64,000 nucleotides of DNA, from NCBI RefSeq assembly GCF_014673495.1, contig NZ_CP051006.1, forward strand, positions 1,116,001 through 1,180,000. Direction: 5' to 3'. The notes beneath the pieces are model-generated. The model had not been told where the DNA came from and searched no databases. It saw only the letters and a list, made by a program, of their open reading frames with translations. Positions 16,736-28,221 of this stretch are shown here, piece after piece. The DNA comes from Streptomyces griseofuscus. GTDB taxonomy: Bacteria; Actinomycetota; Actinomycetes; Streptomycetales; Streptomycetaceae. A program made the translations under genes and the position numbers. Positions within the stretch are counted from its first letter, which is position 1. Every line of letters starts with the position of its first letter.

Positions 16736-19162
16736 TCACTCCGGCAGCACCAGCCGCACCGTGCGCCCCGGCCGCACCGTCACCACCCGGTCCGCGAGGC
16801 GTACGTCGATGGGTGCGCCCGCGGAGTCGGGCACGGCGATCTCCAGTTGCTTGCGGGCGAGCCGGACGCCGATCCCCCAGTGGCCGAGGTAGCGGATCGA
16901 GAAGCCGTAGGTGGAGACCTTGGGCAGCGGGACGGGGTCCAGCCAGAGGGCGCCGTCGCGGGTCTCCAGGCCGGTCAGCCCGCGCTGCACCAGATCGAGG
17001 GTGCCGGCCATCGCGCCGAGGTGGATGCCCTCGCCGGTGGTGCCGCCCTGGATGTCGGCGATGTCGCCGCGCAGCGTCTCCTGGACGTACCGCCAGGCGT
17101 CGGCGCGGCGGGCGCGGGTCAGGATCCAGCCGTGCACGAGTCCGCTGAGAGTGGAGCCGTGGCTGGTGCGGCCCAGGTAGTGGTCGACCGTCGCGGACCA
17201 GGTGTCCTCGTCGATGTCATGACCCAACTGCCGGAAGAGCGCGTGCAGTTCGCGGGGCGCGAAGAGGTAGGCCAGCATCAGTACGTCGGCCTGCTTGGAC
17301 GCCTGGTAGCGGTTGACGGTGTCGCCCTCGGCCTCCAGGATCCGGTCCAGGCGCCGGATGTCGCCGTAGCGTTCGCGGTAGGCGCCCCAGTCGAGTTCGG
17401 CGAGGTCGCCGTAGCCCGCGAACTGGCTGATCACCCCGTCGTGCCGGGGCACATGGAGGGTGTGCGCGACCTCCGCCCAGCGGTCGGTCTCGCCCACTTC
17501 GAGGCCGAGGCGTTCGGTGAGTTCGCGGCGGCGCGGTTCGGGCAGGGTGCGCAGCAGGTCCAGGGCGCGGGCGAGCACCCAGGCGGCGGTGGCGTTGGTG
17601 TACGTGTTGTCGTCCAGGCCCGGCCGGTCGGCGCCGGGGTAGGCGTCGTGGTACTCGTCGGGGCCGACCACGCCCCGGATGCGGTGCCGGCCCAAGTGGT
17701 CGTCGTACACCGCGGAGTCGGCCCAGAAGCGGGCGATCTCCAGGAGCATCTCGGCGCCCTCGCCGGCGCGGAAGGCGCTGTCGCCGGTGGCCTCGCAGTA
17801 CTGCCACACGTTGTAGGCGACCGCCGAGCCGACATGGTGCTGGAGGCGGGAGTGGTCGGGCAGCCAGCGGCCGGAGCGGGGGTTGAGATGGAGTTCCTGG
17901 GTCTCCTCGTGGCCGTCGCTGCCGCTCTGCCAGGGGTAGCACGCGCCGCGTCTGCCGAGCCGGGCCGCGGCGCGGCGGGCCGCGTCCAGGCGGCGGTGCC
18001 GGTAGCGGAGCAACCCCCGGGAGACCTCGGGCAGATGGAGGTCGAGGTAGGGCAGCACGAAGAGTTCGTCCCAGAAGACATGGCCGCGGTACGCCTCGCC
18101 GTGCAGTCCGCGCGCGGGGACGCCGACGTCCAGGTCGGCGGTGTGCGGGGAGAGGGTCTGGAGTACGTGGAAGAGGTGCAGCCGCAGGATCCGTCCGGCC
18201 TCGCCGGGCACGTCGAGGACGGTGCGGCGCCACAGCCGCGCCCAGGCGGCGCGGTGGGACTCCCGCAGCTCCGGGAAGCCGGGGGCACCGGCCAGCCGGT
18301 CGAGGGCCGCGCGCAGCGGGTCGCCGATGGCGGGGTCGTGGGAGGTGTGCAGGGCGACGGTCTTGTCGACGGTGACGGTACGGCCGGGGGTCAGGGTGAG
18401 GCGCGACGTCTGTACGGCGCGGCGGGGTTCGGCGGTGGCGGTGACGGGCGGTGGGGTGTCCGGAGGGTCCCCCGCCCCCGGGCCCGCTGGGACCCGCGTG
18501 ACGGTGAGCCGGCTCGCGAGGGCGATGCGGATGTCGGAGGTGCGGGTGCGGCAGTCCAGCCACACGGTGGCGGCGCCGGCCGCCGCGGTGCGCACGTCGG
18601 TGAGATGGCGGCCGTCCAGATCGCGGTAGCGGGCGACGCCCGCGTTGGTGACATCGCCGTCGAGCGCGGCCTCGACATCCAGGTCCAGCACCGCGCCCTC
18701 GGTGGTGAACTCCGTGCGCAGCGCGGCCAGATGGGGGTCGCCGAGATGGACCAGGCGCGACTGCCGTACCAGCAGGGACCCATCGGGCCCGAGGCGGTAG
18801 CGGGTACGGCGCTCCAGCAGGCCCGCGTCGAGGTGCAGGGTGAGGTGGTGTTCGGTGACGGTGGCGGTGTCCGGGGTCAGCCAGTCGGCTCCGTCGGCCG
18901 CCGGACGGAAGCGCAGGGGCAGCCAGTTGGGCAGGTTGACCATGTCCTCGTTCTCGACCCGGCGGCCCGCGATCTCGGAGGTGAGCCGGTTGTAGAGGCC
19001 GGCCGCGTAGGTGCCCGGGTAGTGGAGCTCGTCGGCGGTGCACTCGGGCAGCGCGCCCCGGGTCGCGACATACCCGTTGCCCAGGGTGCACAGGGACTCC
19101 CGCAGCCGCTCGCGTTCGGCCTGGTAGCCGTCGTACTCCCAGGTCGGCCCGGCCACCGTCAC
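16736..19162 (-). CDS. glycoside hydrolase family 65 protein (disaccharide phosphorylase or hydrolase)
   Basis: GH65 enzymes cleave alpha-linked disaccharides such as trehalose, maltose or kojibiose, usually by phosphorolysis. The 808-residue protein has the N-terminal beta-sandwich, GHVFWDELF (about 360-368), and the catalytic-acid motif GPDEYHD (Glu503). A late RTSHGSTLSG segment resembles the phosphate-binding loop, which weakly favours a phosphorylase. The GTG start overlaps the stop of the molybdenum hydroxylase gene by 4 bp (GTGA), so it is the last gene of that operon. The pairing of a sugar enzyme with an aldehyde oxidase-like complex is unusual. Confidence 0.87.
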   Translation of the reverse strand: MTVAGPTWEYDGYQAERERLRESLCTLGNGYVATRGALPECTADELHYPGTYAAGLYNRLTSEIAGRRVENEDMVNLPNWLPLRFRPAADGADWLTPDTATVTEHHLTLHLDAGLLERRTRYRLGPDGSLLVRQSRLVHLGDPHLAALRTEFTTEGAVLDLDVEAALDGDVTNAGVARYRDLDGRHLTDVRTAAAGAATVWLDCRTRTSDIRIALASRLTVTRVPAGPGAGDPPDTPPPVTATAEPRRAVQTSRLTLTPGRTVTVDKTVALHTSHDPAIGDPLRAALDRLAGAPGFPELRESHRAAWARLWRRTVLDVPGEAGRILRLHLFHVLQTLSPHTADLDVGVPARGLHGEAYRGHVFWDELFVLPYLDLHLPEVSRGLLRYRHRRLDAARRAAARLGRRGACYPWQSGSDGHEETQELHLNPRSGRWLPDHSRLQHHVGSAVAYNVWQYCEATGDSAFRAGEGAEMLLEIARFWADSAVYDDHLGRHRIRGVVGPDEYHDAYPGADRPGLDDNTYTNATAAWVLARALDLLRTLPEPRRRELTERLGLEVGETDRWAEVAHTLHVPRHDGVISQFAGYGDLAELDWGAYRERYGDIRRLDRILEAEGDTVNRYQASKQADVLMLAYLFAPRELHALFRQLGHDIDEDTWSATVDHYLGRTSHGSTLSGLVHGWILTRARRADAWRYVQETLRGDIADIQGGTTGEGIHLGAMAGTLDLVQRGLTGLETRDGALWLDPVPLPKVSTYGFSIRYLGHWGIGVRLARKQLEIAVPDSAGAPIDVRLADRVVTVRPGRTVRLVLPE

Positions 19163-21264
19163 CCCGCGACGGGCAGACCGGCGAGGATCCGGTCGGGGGT
19201 GAGGGGCAGTTCGCGGCAGCGGACGCCGGTGGCGTGGTGGACGGCGTTGCCGATCGCGGCGGCGGTGCCGACGATGCCGATCTCACCGACACCCTTGCTG
19301 CCCATGGGGTTGAGATGGGTGTCGTCCTCGTCGATCCAGTGGCCCTCGACGGCGGGCACATCGGCGTTCGCGGGCACATGGTAGGAGGCGAGGTCGCACT
19401 CGGGGAAGTCGCCGAACGCGGGGTCCAGGGTGCTGCCCTCGGTGAGCGCCATGCCCAGACCCATGATCATGGCGCCGGTGAACTGGGAGTGCGCGGTACG
19501 GGAGTTGAGGATGTGCCCGGCGGCGAACACGCCCAGCAGTCGGCGCACCCGGGTCTCGCCGGTGACGGTGTCGACGGCCACCTCGGCGAAGTGGGCGCCG
19601 AACGCGTGCCGGGCGTAGGGGACTTCGGCGTCGGCGCGGCCCGCGGTGTCGGCGTGCGCTTCGAGGCCGTCGGGGGGCAACGGGCCTTCTTCCACGGCGA
19701 GTCGGGCGGCCAGGTCGGCGCAGGCGTCGTGGACGGCCCAGCCCCAGGAGGCGGTGCCGGTGGAGCCGCCGGCCAGCCAGGCCGGGGGCAGATCGCTGTG
19801 CCCGATCTCGATGCGCACCCGGTCCAGGGTGGTGGCGAGGGTGTCGGCGGCGATCTGGGCGAGGACGGTACGGGCCCCGGTGCCGATGTCGGTCGCGTTG
19901 ATCCGCACCTCGAAGGTGCCGTCGGGCAGGGCGCGCGCGGTGGCGGTGGCCGGGACGGCGGAGGCCGGGTAGGTGGCGGCGGCGACACCGGTGCCGAGCA
20001 GCCAGGGGCCCTCGCGGCGGGTGCCCGGGCGCGGATCGCGGTCCTCCCAGCCGAACCGCCGGGCCCCCTCACGCAGGCACTGCACCAGGTGGCGGCTGCT
20101 GAACGGCATGCCGGTGCCCGGCTCGTGCTCGGGCTCGTTGCGGATCCGCAGCCGCACCGGGTCCATGCCGAGCGCCTCGGCGAGTTCGTCCATGGCGGAC
20201 TCAAGGGCGTACATGCCGGGCGACTCGCCGGGGGCCCGCATCCAGGAGGGGCTCGGCACATCGAGGGCGACCACGCGGTGGAGGGTGCGCAGGTTGGGCG
20301 TGGCGTACATGACGCGGGCGGGCACCGCGGCCTGCTCCACGAACTCCTTGACCCGGGAGGTCTGTGTGGTCACCTCGTGCACCAGCGCGGTCAGCCGGCC
20401 GTCCGGATCGGCGCCGAGGCGCAGCCGGTGCAGGGTGGGCGCGCGATGGCCGACGGTGGTGGGCAGCTGGCGGCGGGGGTAGGCGAGGGTGACCGGGCGG
20501 GCGGTGCGCAGGGCGGCCATGGCGGCGAGGATCAGGTCGGGGCGCGGGGTGCCCTTGGAGCCGAAGCCGCCGCCGACGTGCTCGCTGACCACGGTGACCT
20601 TGTCCTCGGGCAGCTCGAACATCTGGGCGAGCACGGCGCGTGCCGTCGTACCGCCCTGGCTGGAGGTGTAGACCGTGAGCCGGTCGTCGTCCCAGCGGGC
20701 CGTGGTCGCGTGCGGCTCCATCGGGTGGTTGTGCAGCGGCGGCACCCGGTAGGCGACGTCGACACGGGTCGCCGCGGCCGCGAAGGCGCCCTCGGGGTCG
20801 CCGTGCTCGACCCGGCCGGGCAGCCCGGCGTTGGCCTCCTCCGGTTCGTAGGCCCGCGGGTGGTCCGCGCTCAGTTCGATGTCGTACGGCTCGCTGTCGT
20901 AGTGGACGCGCACCAGGTGGGCGGCGGCCCGTGCGGTCTCCAGGGTCTCGGCGACGACGAGGGCGACGCACCAGCCCCGGTGCGGTACCCGCGGGTCCTG
21001 GAGCACGGCGAGGGTGGCGTCCTCGGGTTCGGCGACCCTGGGCGCGTCGCCCGGGGTGAGGACGGCGAGGACGCCCGGCAGGGCGCGGGCAGCCGAGCTG
21101 TCCACCTCGGTGACCCGGCCGCGCACCACGGCGGCGGGCACCGGCCAGGCGTGGGCGCGGCCGGGCTGCGGGTGCTCGGCCGCGTAACGGGCGGCGCCGG
21201 TGACCTTCTGCCGCCCCTCCAGGCGCTCGGCGGGAGCGCCGAGGACAGTGTCGGTGTGGGGCAT
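19159..21264 (-). CDS. xanthine dehydrogenase/aldehyde oxidase family, molybdopterin-binding subunit
   Basis: Large catalytic subunit of a molybdenum hydroxylase, 701 residues. Motifs include the cofactor-binding GGGFGSKG, WMRAPGESPGMYALESAMDE, and GVGEIGIVG with the catalytic glutamate (about 661). The ATG at 21264 has AGGAGG upstream; the open frame to 21309 lacks one. It resembles the PaoC/YagR group of periplasmic aldehyde oxidoreductases, but no Tat signal is visible here. It is the third gene of an FeS-FAD-Mo operon and is coupled to GH65. Confidence 0.9.
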   Translation of the reverse strand: MPHTDTVLGAPAERLEGRQKVTGAARYAAEHPQPGRAHAWPVPAAVVRGRVTEVDSSAARALPGVLAVLTPGDAPRVAEPEDATLAVLQDPRVPHRGWCVALVVAETLETARAAAHLVRVHYDSEPYDIELSADHPRAYEPEEANAGLPGRVEHGDPEGAFAAAATRVDVAYRVPPLHNHPMEPHATTARWDDDRLTVYTSSQGGTTARAVLAQMFELPEDKVTVVSEHVGGGFGSKGTPRPDLILAAMAALRTARPVTLAYPRRQLPTTVGHRAPTLHRLRLGADPDGRLTALVHEVTTQTSRVKEFVEQAAVPARVMYATPNLRTLHRVVALDVPSPSWMRAPGESPGMYALESAMDELAEALGMDPVRLRIRNEPEHEPGTGMPFSSRHLVQCLREGARRFGWEDRDPRPGTRREGPWLLGTGVAAATYPASAVPATATARALPDGTFEVRINATDIGTGARTVLAQIAADTLATTLDRVRIEIGHSDLPPAWLAGGSTGTASWGWAVHDACADLAARLAVEEGPLPPDGLEAHADTAGRADAEVPYARHAFGAHFAEVAVDTVTGETRVRRLLGVFAAGHILNSRTAHSQFTGAMIMGLGMALTEGSTLDPAFGDFPECDLASYHVPANADVPAVEGHWIDEDDTHLNPMGSKGVGEIGIVGTAAAIGNAVHHATGVRCRELPLTPDRILAGLPVAG

Positions 21265-21321
21265 GGGTCCTCCTGTGACCGGGTCGGGTCCTCTGGTTCC
21301 TCCTGTCACCGGTGGTGCGCG

Positions 21322-22853
<1,532 letters not shown>

Positions 22854-22965
22854 GGGCGTGGGCCTTCCGGACGAGCCGTGGTGCCGTGCGCTCCGCGTAT
22901 CCAGGTTCACCGGGCTCACACGTACGGGCCGGGGCGGGACCCTCCCTTACGGGCGGCGCGGGGCC

Positions 22966-24870
22966 TCAGACCGCCCCCACCTCCGTCTCCGCGCCCACCG
23001 CCTCCCCGGCCCCCTGTGCGAACTGCGTCCGGTACAGCTCGGCGTAGCGCCCGTCCGCCGCCAGCAGTTCCTCGTGCGTACCCCGCTCCGCGATCCGGCC
23101 GGACTCGATCACCAGGATCTGGTCGGCGGAGCGTACGGTGGACAGCCGGTGGGCGATGACCACGGCGGTGCGGCCCTCCAGCGCCTCGGTGAGCGCCTCC
23201 TGGACGGCGGCCTCGGAGGTGTTGTCCAGATGCGCGGTGGCCTCGTCGAGAATGACGACACGCTGGCGGGCCAGCAGCAGCCGGGCGATGGTCATCCGCT
23301 GGCGCTCACCGCCGGACAGCCGGTAGCCGCGCTCCCCGACGACCGTGTCGAGACCGTCGGGCAGGGACCGTACGACCTCGGCGAGACGGGCCCGGCCGAG
23401 GGCGTCCCACAGTTCCTCGTCGGCGGCACCTGGGCGGGCGAGCAGCAGATTGGCGCGGACGGTGTCGTGGAAGAGGTGGCCGTCCTGGGTGACCATGCCG
23501 AGCGTGGCCCGCAGCGAGGCCGCCGTCACCTCGCGCACGTCCACCCCGCCGACCCGTACGGCACCCTCGTCGACGTCGTAGAGCCGCGGCAGCAACTGCG
23601 CGATGGTGGACTTCCCGGCGCCGGAGGAGCCGACGAGGGCGATGGTCTGTCCGGGTTCGGCGCGGAAGGAGATGCCGTGCAGGACCTCGGTGCCGCCGCG
23701 GGTGTCGAGGGCGGCGACCTCCTCGAGGGAGGCGAGGGAGACCTGGTCGGCGGCCGGGTAGGCGAAGCGGACGGCGTCGAACTCGACGGCGACCGGGCCC
23801 TCGGGCACCTCGATCGCGTCCGGCTTCTCCTCGATCAGCGGCTTCAGATCCAGCACTTCGAAGACCCGCTCGAAGCTGACGAGCGCGCTCATCACCTCCA
23901 CCCGGGCCCCGGCGAGCGAGGTGAGCGGGGCGTAGAGGCGGGTCAGCAGCAGGGCCAGCGAGACGACGGCCCCGGCCTCCAGAGTGCCGCGCAGCGCGAA
24001 CCAGCCGCCGAGGCCGTAGACGAGGGCGAGCGCGAGGGCGGAGACCAGGGTGAGGGAGGTGATGAACACCGACTGGGCGGTGGCCGTGCGCACCCCGATG
24101 TCCCGGACCCGGGAGGCGCGCGCGGCGAACTCCGCCGACTCCTCGTCGGGGCGGCCGAACAGCTTGACCAGGGTGGCGCCGGGCGCGGAGAACCGCTCGG
24201 TCATCCGGGTGCCCATGGCCGCGTTCAGCGCCGCCGCCTCCCGCTGCATCCGGGCCATCCGGCTGCCCATGCGGCGCGCGGGCAGCACGAAGACGGGCAG
24301 CAGTACGAGCGCGAGCAGGGTGATCTGCCAGGACAGGGTCAGCATCACGGCGAGCGTGAGCAGCAGGGTGACCAGGTTGGTCACCACGCCGGAGAGGGTG
24401 TTGGCGAAGGCCCGCTGGGCGCCGATCACATCGTTGTTGAGGCGGCTGACCAGCGCTCCCGTGCGGGTGCGGGTGAAGAAGGCGACGGGCATGCGCTGCA
24501 CATGGTCGAACACGGCCGTTCTGAGGTCGAGGATGAGTCCCTCGCCGAGCGTGGACGACAGCCGCCGGCCGAGGATGCCGAGCCCGGCCTCCGCGAGGGC
24601 GACCAGCGCGATCAGCAGGGACAGGCGGACCACGGTCCCGGAGTCGTGCCCCGAGACGATGGCGTCCACGACATGTCCGGCGAGTACCGGGGTCGCCACG
24701 GCGAGCAGGGCGGTCAGGACCCCGAGCAGGACGAAGCGGATGATGCCGGCGCGGTGCGGGCGGGCGAAGGCGGCGATGCGGCGCAGCGTGGCGCGGGCGA
24801 GAGGACGGCGGTCGGCCTGCGCGTTCATCACGCTGTGCAGCTGCGTCCATGCGGTGGTCTCCATGCTCAT
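22966..24870 (-). CDS. ABC exporter, fused membrane and ATPase domains
   Basis: Half-transporter of 634 residues. Six-helix membrane domain (about 25-320) and nucleotide-binding domain with Walker [10 protein letters not shown], signature LSGGERQR, Walker [13 protein letters not shown] and the H-loop IAHRLSTV. Drug or lipid export is likely. The ATG at 24870 begins MSMETTAW and no ribosome binding site is visible, consistent with a short or leaderless transcript. The promoter carries a SoxR-like palindrome. In S. coelicolor the SoxR regulon is known to include an ABC transporter, which fits this call. Confidence 0.9.
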   Translation of the reverse strand: MSMETTAWTQLHSVMNAQADRRPLARATLRRIAAFARPHRAGIIRFVLLGVLTALLAVATPVLAGHVVDAIVSGHDSGTVVRLSLLIALVALAEAGLGILGRRLSSTLGEGLILDLRTAVFDHVQRMPVAFFTRTRTGALVSRLNNDVIGAQRAFANTLSGVVTNLVTLLLTLAVMLTLSWQITLLALVLLPVFVLPARRMGSRMARMQREAAALNAAMGTRMTERFSAPGATLVKLFGRPDEESAEFAARASRVRDIGVRTATAQSVFITSLTLVSALALALVYGLGGWFALRGTLEAGAVVSLALLLTRLYAPLTSLAGARVEVMSALVSFERVFEVLDLKPLIEEKPDAIEVPEGPVAVEFDAVRFAYPAADQVSLASLEEVAALDTRGGTEVLHGISFRAEPGQTIALVGSSGAGKSTIAQLLPRLYDVDEGAVRVGGVDVREVTAASLRATLGMVTQDGHLFHDTVRANLLLARPGAADEELWDALGRARLAEVVRSLPDGLDTVVGERGYRLSGGERQRMTIARLLLARQRVVILDEATAHLDNTSEAAVQEALTEALEGRTAVVIAHRLSTVRSADQILVIESGRIAERGTHEELLAADGRYAELYRTQFAQGAGEAVGAETEVGAV

Positions 24871-24884
24871 GAGGAGAAGGTAGA

Positions 24885-24904
24885 ACCTCAAGCTTCGTTG
24901 AGGT
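24885..24904 (-). promoter_or_regulatory. SoxR-type operator/promoter of the ABC exporter
   Basis: ACCTCAA-GCTTCG-TTGAGGT is a perfect 7-bp inverted repeat with a 6-bp centre, matching the arms of the SoxR box CCTCAAGTTAACTTGAGG. On the minus strand a -35 TTGACC (24907-24902) and a -10 TACCTT are separated by 19 bp. This is the lengthened spacer of MerR-family activated promoters. The dyad sits between the two elements as expected. No soxR gene lies in the window. Confidence 0.8.
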
Positions 24905-24974
24905 CAAGGTCCGAGGCTTTTCACCCGCTCCGGCGTCCGTCGACCGGGGCGCCCCGACGAACCGGACGGCCCCC

Positions 24975-26033
24975 ATGGCCCCGCAGACCACTGCCCGTAA
25001 GCCGCCGTCCCCGATCGCGCCACCCCCCGTTGGGACGGCGCCGGGACCCTCTGCGGATGTGACTGCCGTCCCCGCTTCCCCGCTGTCCCGGGCACGACTC
25101 CGCCGCCGCGTGCCCGTCCGGCAGACGCTGTGCCTGCTGCCGCTCGCGCTGGTCGCCGTGGCCGCCGTACGCAATCGCTCGCTGCTCACCGCGGGCTTCG
25201 GGCAGTTGCGTACCGCGTCCTGGCCCTGGCTGCTGGCGGCGGCCGGTGCCACCTGTCTGACCTGGGTGGCGGCGGCCGTCACCCGGCAGGGCGCGGTGGT
25301 CCAGGCGCTGCCCAGGGGACGGTTGCTGGCCACCCAGTTCGCGGCGGCCTCGGCCAATCATCTGCTGCCCACCGGGCTCGGCGCGGGCGCGGTGAACCTG
25401 CGTTTCATGACCGTGTGCGGGGTGCCGCCGGCCCGCTCCTCGGCCGCGCTCGCGCTGTATCTGCTGGCGGAGAGCGCGGGCCGGCTCGGGCTGCTGGCGG
25501 CCCTGCTGCTGGTCTTCCCGGACGCGCTGCGGCTCGGCCCGCTGCTGCCGGGCGGTTCGACGCTGCCGCTGCTCCTGTGCGCGGCCGGGCTGCTGGTGGC
25601 GGTGGTGGTCGCCGGGGCGCTGGTACGACCGCTGCGCGTCCGGGCCGCCGCGTTCGTCCGGGACGCCGTGGGCGAGGCGTGTTCCGTGCACACCCGGCCG
25701 GTCCGCGCCCTGGCGCTGTGGGGCGGGTCGCTGGCCTTCCCGGCGCTCCAGGCGGCCGGGCTCGCCGCGGTCGGCCAGGCACTGCGGCTGCCGGTGCCGC
25801 CCGCCCATATGGCGCTCGCCTATCTCGCGGCGACCGTCGCGGTGGCCCTGGTGCCGACCCCGGGCGGGCTCGGTTCGGTGGAGGCCGCGCTGATCGTGGC
25901 CCTGGTCGCGGTCGGCGGTCCGGCGGCGCCGGCCACGGCGGTGGTGCTGGCCTATCGGATCATCACGGTCTGGGCGCCGCTGCTGCCGGGGGCGCTGACC
26001 CTGGGGGCACTGGTGCGGCTGAAGGTCATCTGA
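24975..26033 (+). CDS. UPF0104/lysylphosphatidylglycerol-synthase-like membrane protein
   Basis: Integral membrane protein of 352 residues without the C-terminal synthetase domain of MprF, so its function is unknown; a flippase-like role is only a family guess. Hydrophobic helices are spread from about residue 50 to the C-terminus. The conserved LPTGLGAGAVNLRF and VPTPGGLGSVEAAL motifs are present. The first 45 residues are Pro/Ala-rich. The ATG at 24975 is the longest choice; a GTG at 25059 is also possible. It starts 71 bp from the divergent SoxR box. Confidence 0.75.
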   Translation: MAPQTTARKPPSPIAPPPVGTAPGPSADVTAVPASPLSRARLRRRVPVRQTLCLLPLALVAVAAVRNRSLLTAGFGQLRTASWPWLLAAAGATCLTWVAAAVTRQGAVVQALPRGRLLATQFAAASANHLLPTGLGAGAVNLRFMTVCGVPPARSSAALALYLLAESAGRLGLLAALLLVFPDALRLGPLLPGGSTLPLLLCAAGLLVAVVVAGALVRPLRVRAAAFVRDAVGEACSVHTRPVRALALWGGSLAFPALQAAGLAAVGQALRLPVPPAHMALAYLAATVAVALVPTPGGLGSVEAALIVALVAVGGPAAPATAVVLAYRIITVWAPLLPGALTLGALVRLKVI

Positions 26034-26076
26034 GGCAGAGTGGCCCTCCCAGCCGTCTGGAGAGGGAGTGCCCGCC

Positions 26077-26835
26077 GTGCCGGTCCGTGTGGAGCGCGAG
26101 GAGTACGTCACCACCGTCGTCCTGTCCCGGCCCGCGGCCCGCAATGCCGTGGACGGTCCGACGGCGGCCGAACTCGTCGCCGCGTTCCGTGCGTTCGAGG
26201 CGGACGAGAAGGCCCGGGTGGCGGTGTTGTGGGGCGAGGGCGGCACGTTCTGCGCGGGGGCCGATCTGAAGGCGATCGGCACCGAGCGGGGCAACCGGGT
26301 GGCGGCGGACGGCGACGGGCCGATGGGTCCGACCCGGCTGCGGCTGTCCAAGCCGGTGATCGCGGCCGTCGCCGGGCACGCGGTGGCGGGCGGCCTGGAG
26401 CTGGCCCTGTGGTGCGATCTGCGGGTGGCCGAGGAGGACGCGGTGTTCGGGGTGTTCTGCCGCCGCTGGGGGGTGCCGCTGATCGACGGCGGGACCGTAC
26501 GGCTGCCCCGGCTGATCGGGACGAGCCGGGCCATGGACCTGATCCTGACCGGCCGGCCGGTGCCGGCGCCCGAGGCGCAGGCGATGGGGCTCGCCAATCG
26601 TGTGGTGCCGACCGGCACCGCGCGCGCCGAGGCGGAGGCGCTGGCCGCGGAGATCGCCCGGTTCCCGCAGGCGTGTCTGCGCAGCGACCGCGCCTCGGTC
26701 CTCGACCAGGAGGGGCTGTCGGAGGAGGCGGCGCTGCTCGGTGAACTCCGCCATGGCGCGGGCGTGTTGGCGCAGAGCGCGGAGGGCGCCGCCCGGTTCG
26801 CCTCGGGGGCGGGGCGGCACGGCTCGTTCAGCTGA
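26077..26835 (+). CDS. enoyl-CoA hydratase/isomerase family protein (crotonase)
   Basis: Crotonase-fold enzyme of 252 residues. SRPAARNAVDGPT, the oxyanion-hole segments FCAGADLKAI and AGHAVAGGLELAL, and a FCRRWGVPLIDGGTVRLPRLIG catalytic region are visible. The GTG at 26077 has GGGAG 8 nt upstream; GTG at 26068 is less well spaced. It follows the membrane protein gene by 43 bp and may be cotranscribed. The exact substrate is unknown. Confidence 0.87.
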   Translation: MPVRVEREEYVTTVVLSRPAARNAVDGPTAAELVAAFRAFEADEKARVAVLWGEGGTFCAGADLKAIGTERGNRVAADGDGPMGPTRLRLSKPVIAAVAGHAVAGGLELALWCDLRVAEEDAVFGVFCRRWGVPLIDGGTVRLPRLIGTSRAMDLILTGRPVPAPEAQAMGLANRVVPTGTARAEAEALAAEIARFPQACLRSDRASVLDQEGLSEEAALLGELRHGAGVLAQSAEGAARFASGAGRHGSFS

Positions 26836-26910
26836 GTCCGCCGCATATGGGCACGCCGCACACGAGCACGCCACATCTGGGCACGCCGCACACGAGCCTC
26901 CCCCTCACGG

Positions 26911-28182
26911 TCACTCCTCGGGCAGTCCGGCGTAGGCGCGCAGTGCGTCGCGCGGGGTGGGCAGGCCCCAGGAGCGGACGATGCCGCAGAAGTTCGCCCA
27001 CTGCCAGGTGGCCCTGTCGCGTTCGGCGAGGACCCGGACCAGGCGGCGCTGTGCTTCGGTCAGCTCCGTGAAGGCGCCGGGTCCCTGCGGTCCGGGCTCG
27101 CCGAAGGCCAGCCGGAGCGCGGCCGTGGCGACGGGGAAGCTCGCCGGGCCGGTGGTGGCGGCGAGTCCGTCGGTCACCGCGTCCAGGGCCTTTCGCGGGT
27201 ACCGGTCCCCGAGCAGGGTGAGGGAGGCGGCGGAGTAGCCGCGCAGGTCGCCCTCGTGGAACGGGACCCGGGTCTCGTCGGGCCCCGGCTCCTCGGCGCC
27301 GGAGACGAGTGCGGCCAGCACCTCGGCGGTGACGGCCGCCTCGACGCCCCTGCCGCCGAGCCGGGCCAGCGCGGTGGCCGCCGCCCAGCGCACCACCGGT
27401 TCCCCTGTGGCGAGGAACGGCCGCAGTCGGAGCGCCGGTTCGGGGCCGGACCCGTCGTCGCCGAGCAGCCCGATGGCCACCAGTGCCGTGGCCAGGGCGC
27501 CCGGCTCGCGTTCCTCGTCCAGCCTCGCCAGCAGCCGCGGCAGGATCTCCCCGGCCGCCTCCGGGAACCAGGCCAGCACATAGGCCGCGCCCGTGCGTAC
27601 GGCCGCGTCCGCGTCGCCGAGCAGGGGCAGCAGGGCGGGGACGCCGGCGCGCACCGCGTCGTAGGCACCAAGTTCCGCGGCCAGAGCCTCCAGTTGCCGG
27701 TCGTGGTCGTACATGTCGCGACGGAACTCCCGCATCCGCCGCTCCTTGTCGTCGCTCGCCGCCCCGACCCAGGCGTCGTACTCGGCGCGTATCGCCTCCG
27801 GGTCCTGTGCGCGGACCTCCTCGACGGCGGCCCGCCACTCGGTGATCGCGATCCCACCGGGCAGATGGACCTCGTCGTAGCCGATGGCGAGGGCGGCCAG
27901 CAGCTGGAGGCACCCGGCACGGTCGGGCAGCTGGGGGTCCGCGGCCATGCGGACCAGGAACGGCACCGCGGCGGCCGTGGCCGGGTAACGGCTGCCCTGG
28001 TGGAAGATGTTGCCGTACAGCTCGTACAGGGCCTCGCGGCGCCGCTCCTCGTCCGGGGAGCACAGCGCGCCCAGCAGTCCGGGCACGTCGTCGGCGGGGC
28101 CGTAGGCGTGCGTCAGCGCGGACCAGTCGACGGCGTCGAGGCCGGACAGCGCGGCGGTCACCGGAGTGTTGATCTCAGTCAC
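26911..28182 (-). CDS. HEAT-repeat protein of unknown function
   Basis: A 423-residue soluble protein made of repeated helical pairs, for example VPALLPLLGDADAAVRTGAAY and ILPRLLARLDEE, with a pattern of HEAT/PBS-lyase-like repeats (about residues 60-330). No catalytic motif is visible. The GTG at 28182 is chosen because the predicted transcription start of the upstream TTGTCAGTGGC promoter falls on its first base, giving a leaderless mRNA. This promoter type is linked to the mycobacterial RecA-independent DNA-damage response, so the gene may be induced by DNA damage. Confidence 0.75.
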   Translation of the reverse strand: MTEINTPVTAALSGLDAVDWSALTHAYGPADDVPGLLGALCSPDEERRREALYELYGNIFHQGSRYPATAAAVPFLVRMAADPQLPDRAGCLQLLAALAIGYDEVHLPGGIAITEWRAAVEEVRAQDPEAIRAEYDAWVGAASDDKERRMREFRRDMYDHDRQLEALAAELGAYDAVRAGVPALLPLLGDADAAVRTGAAYVLAWFPEAAGEILPRLLARLDEEREPGALATALVAIGLLGDDGSGPEPALRLRPFLATGEPVVRWAAATALARLGGRGVEAAVTAEVLAALVSGAEEPGPDETRVPFHEGDLRGYSAASLTLLGDRYPRKALDAVTDGLAATTGPASFPVATAALRLAFGEPGPQGPGAFTELTEAQRRLVRVLAERDRATWQWANFCGIVRSWGLPTPRDALRAYAGLPEE

Positions 28183-28188
28183 GATCGC

Positions 28189-28211
28189 ACTGTCGCACAC
28201 GCCACTGACAA
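28189..28211 (-). promoter_or_regulatory. RecA-NDp/PafBC-type promoter of the HEAT-repeat gene
   Basis: On the minus strand TTGTCAGTGGC (28211-28201), then six bases, then GACAGT (28194-28189) matches the RecA-NDp arrangement TTGTCRGTGGC-N6-TAnnnT apart from the first -10 base. The start codon lies 7 nt after the -10, so the transcript is leaderless. An identical layout is found upstream of the DUF5713 gene. Confidence 0.7.
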
Positions 28212-28221
28212 CGCCCCGGGC

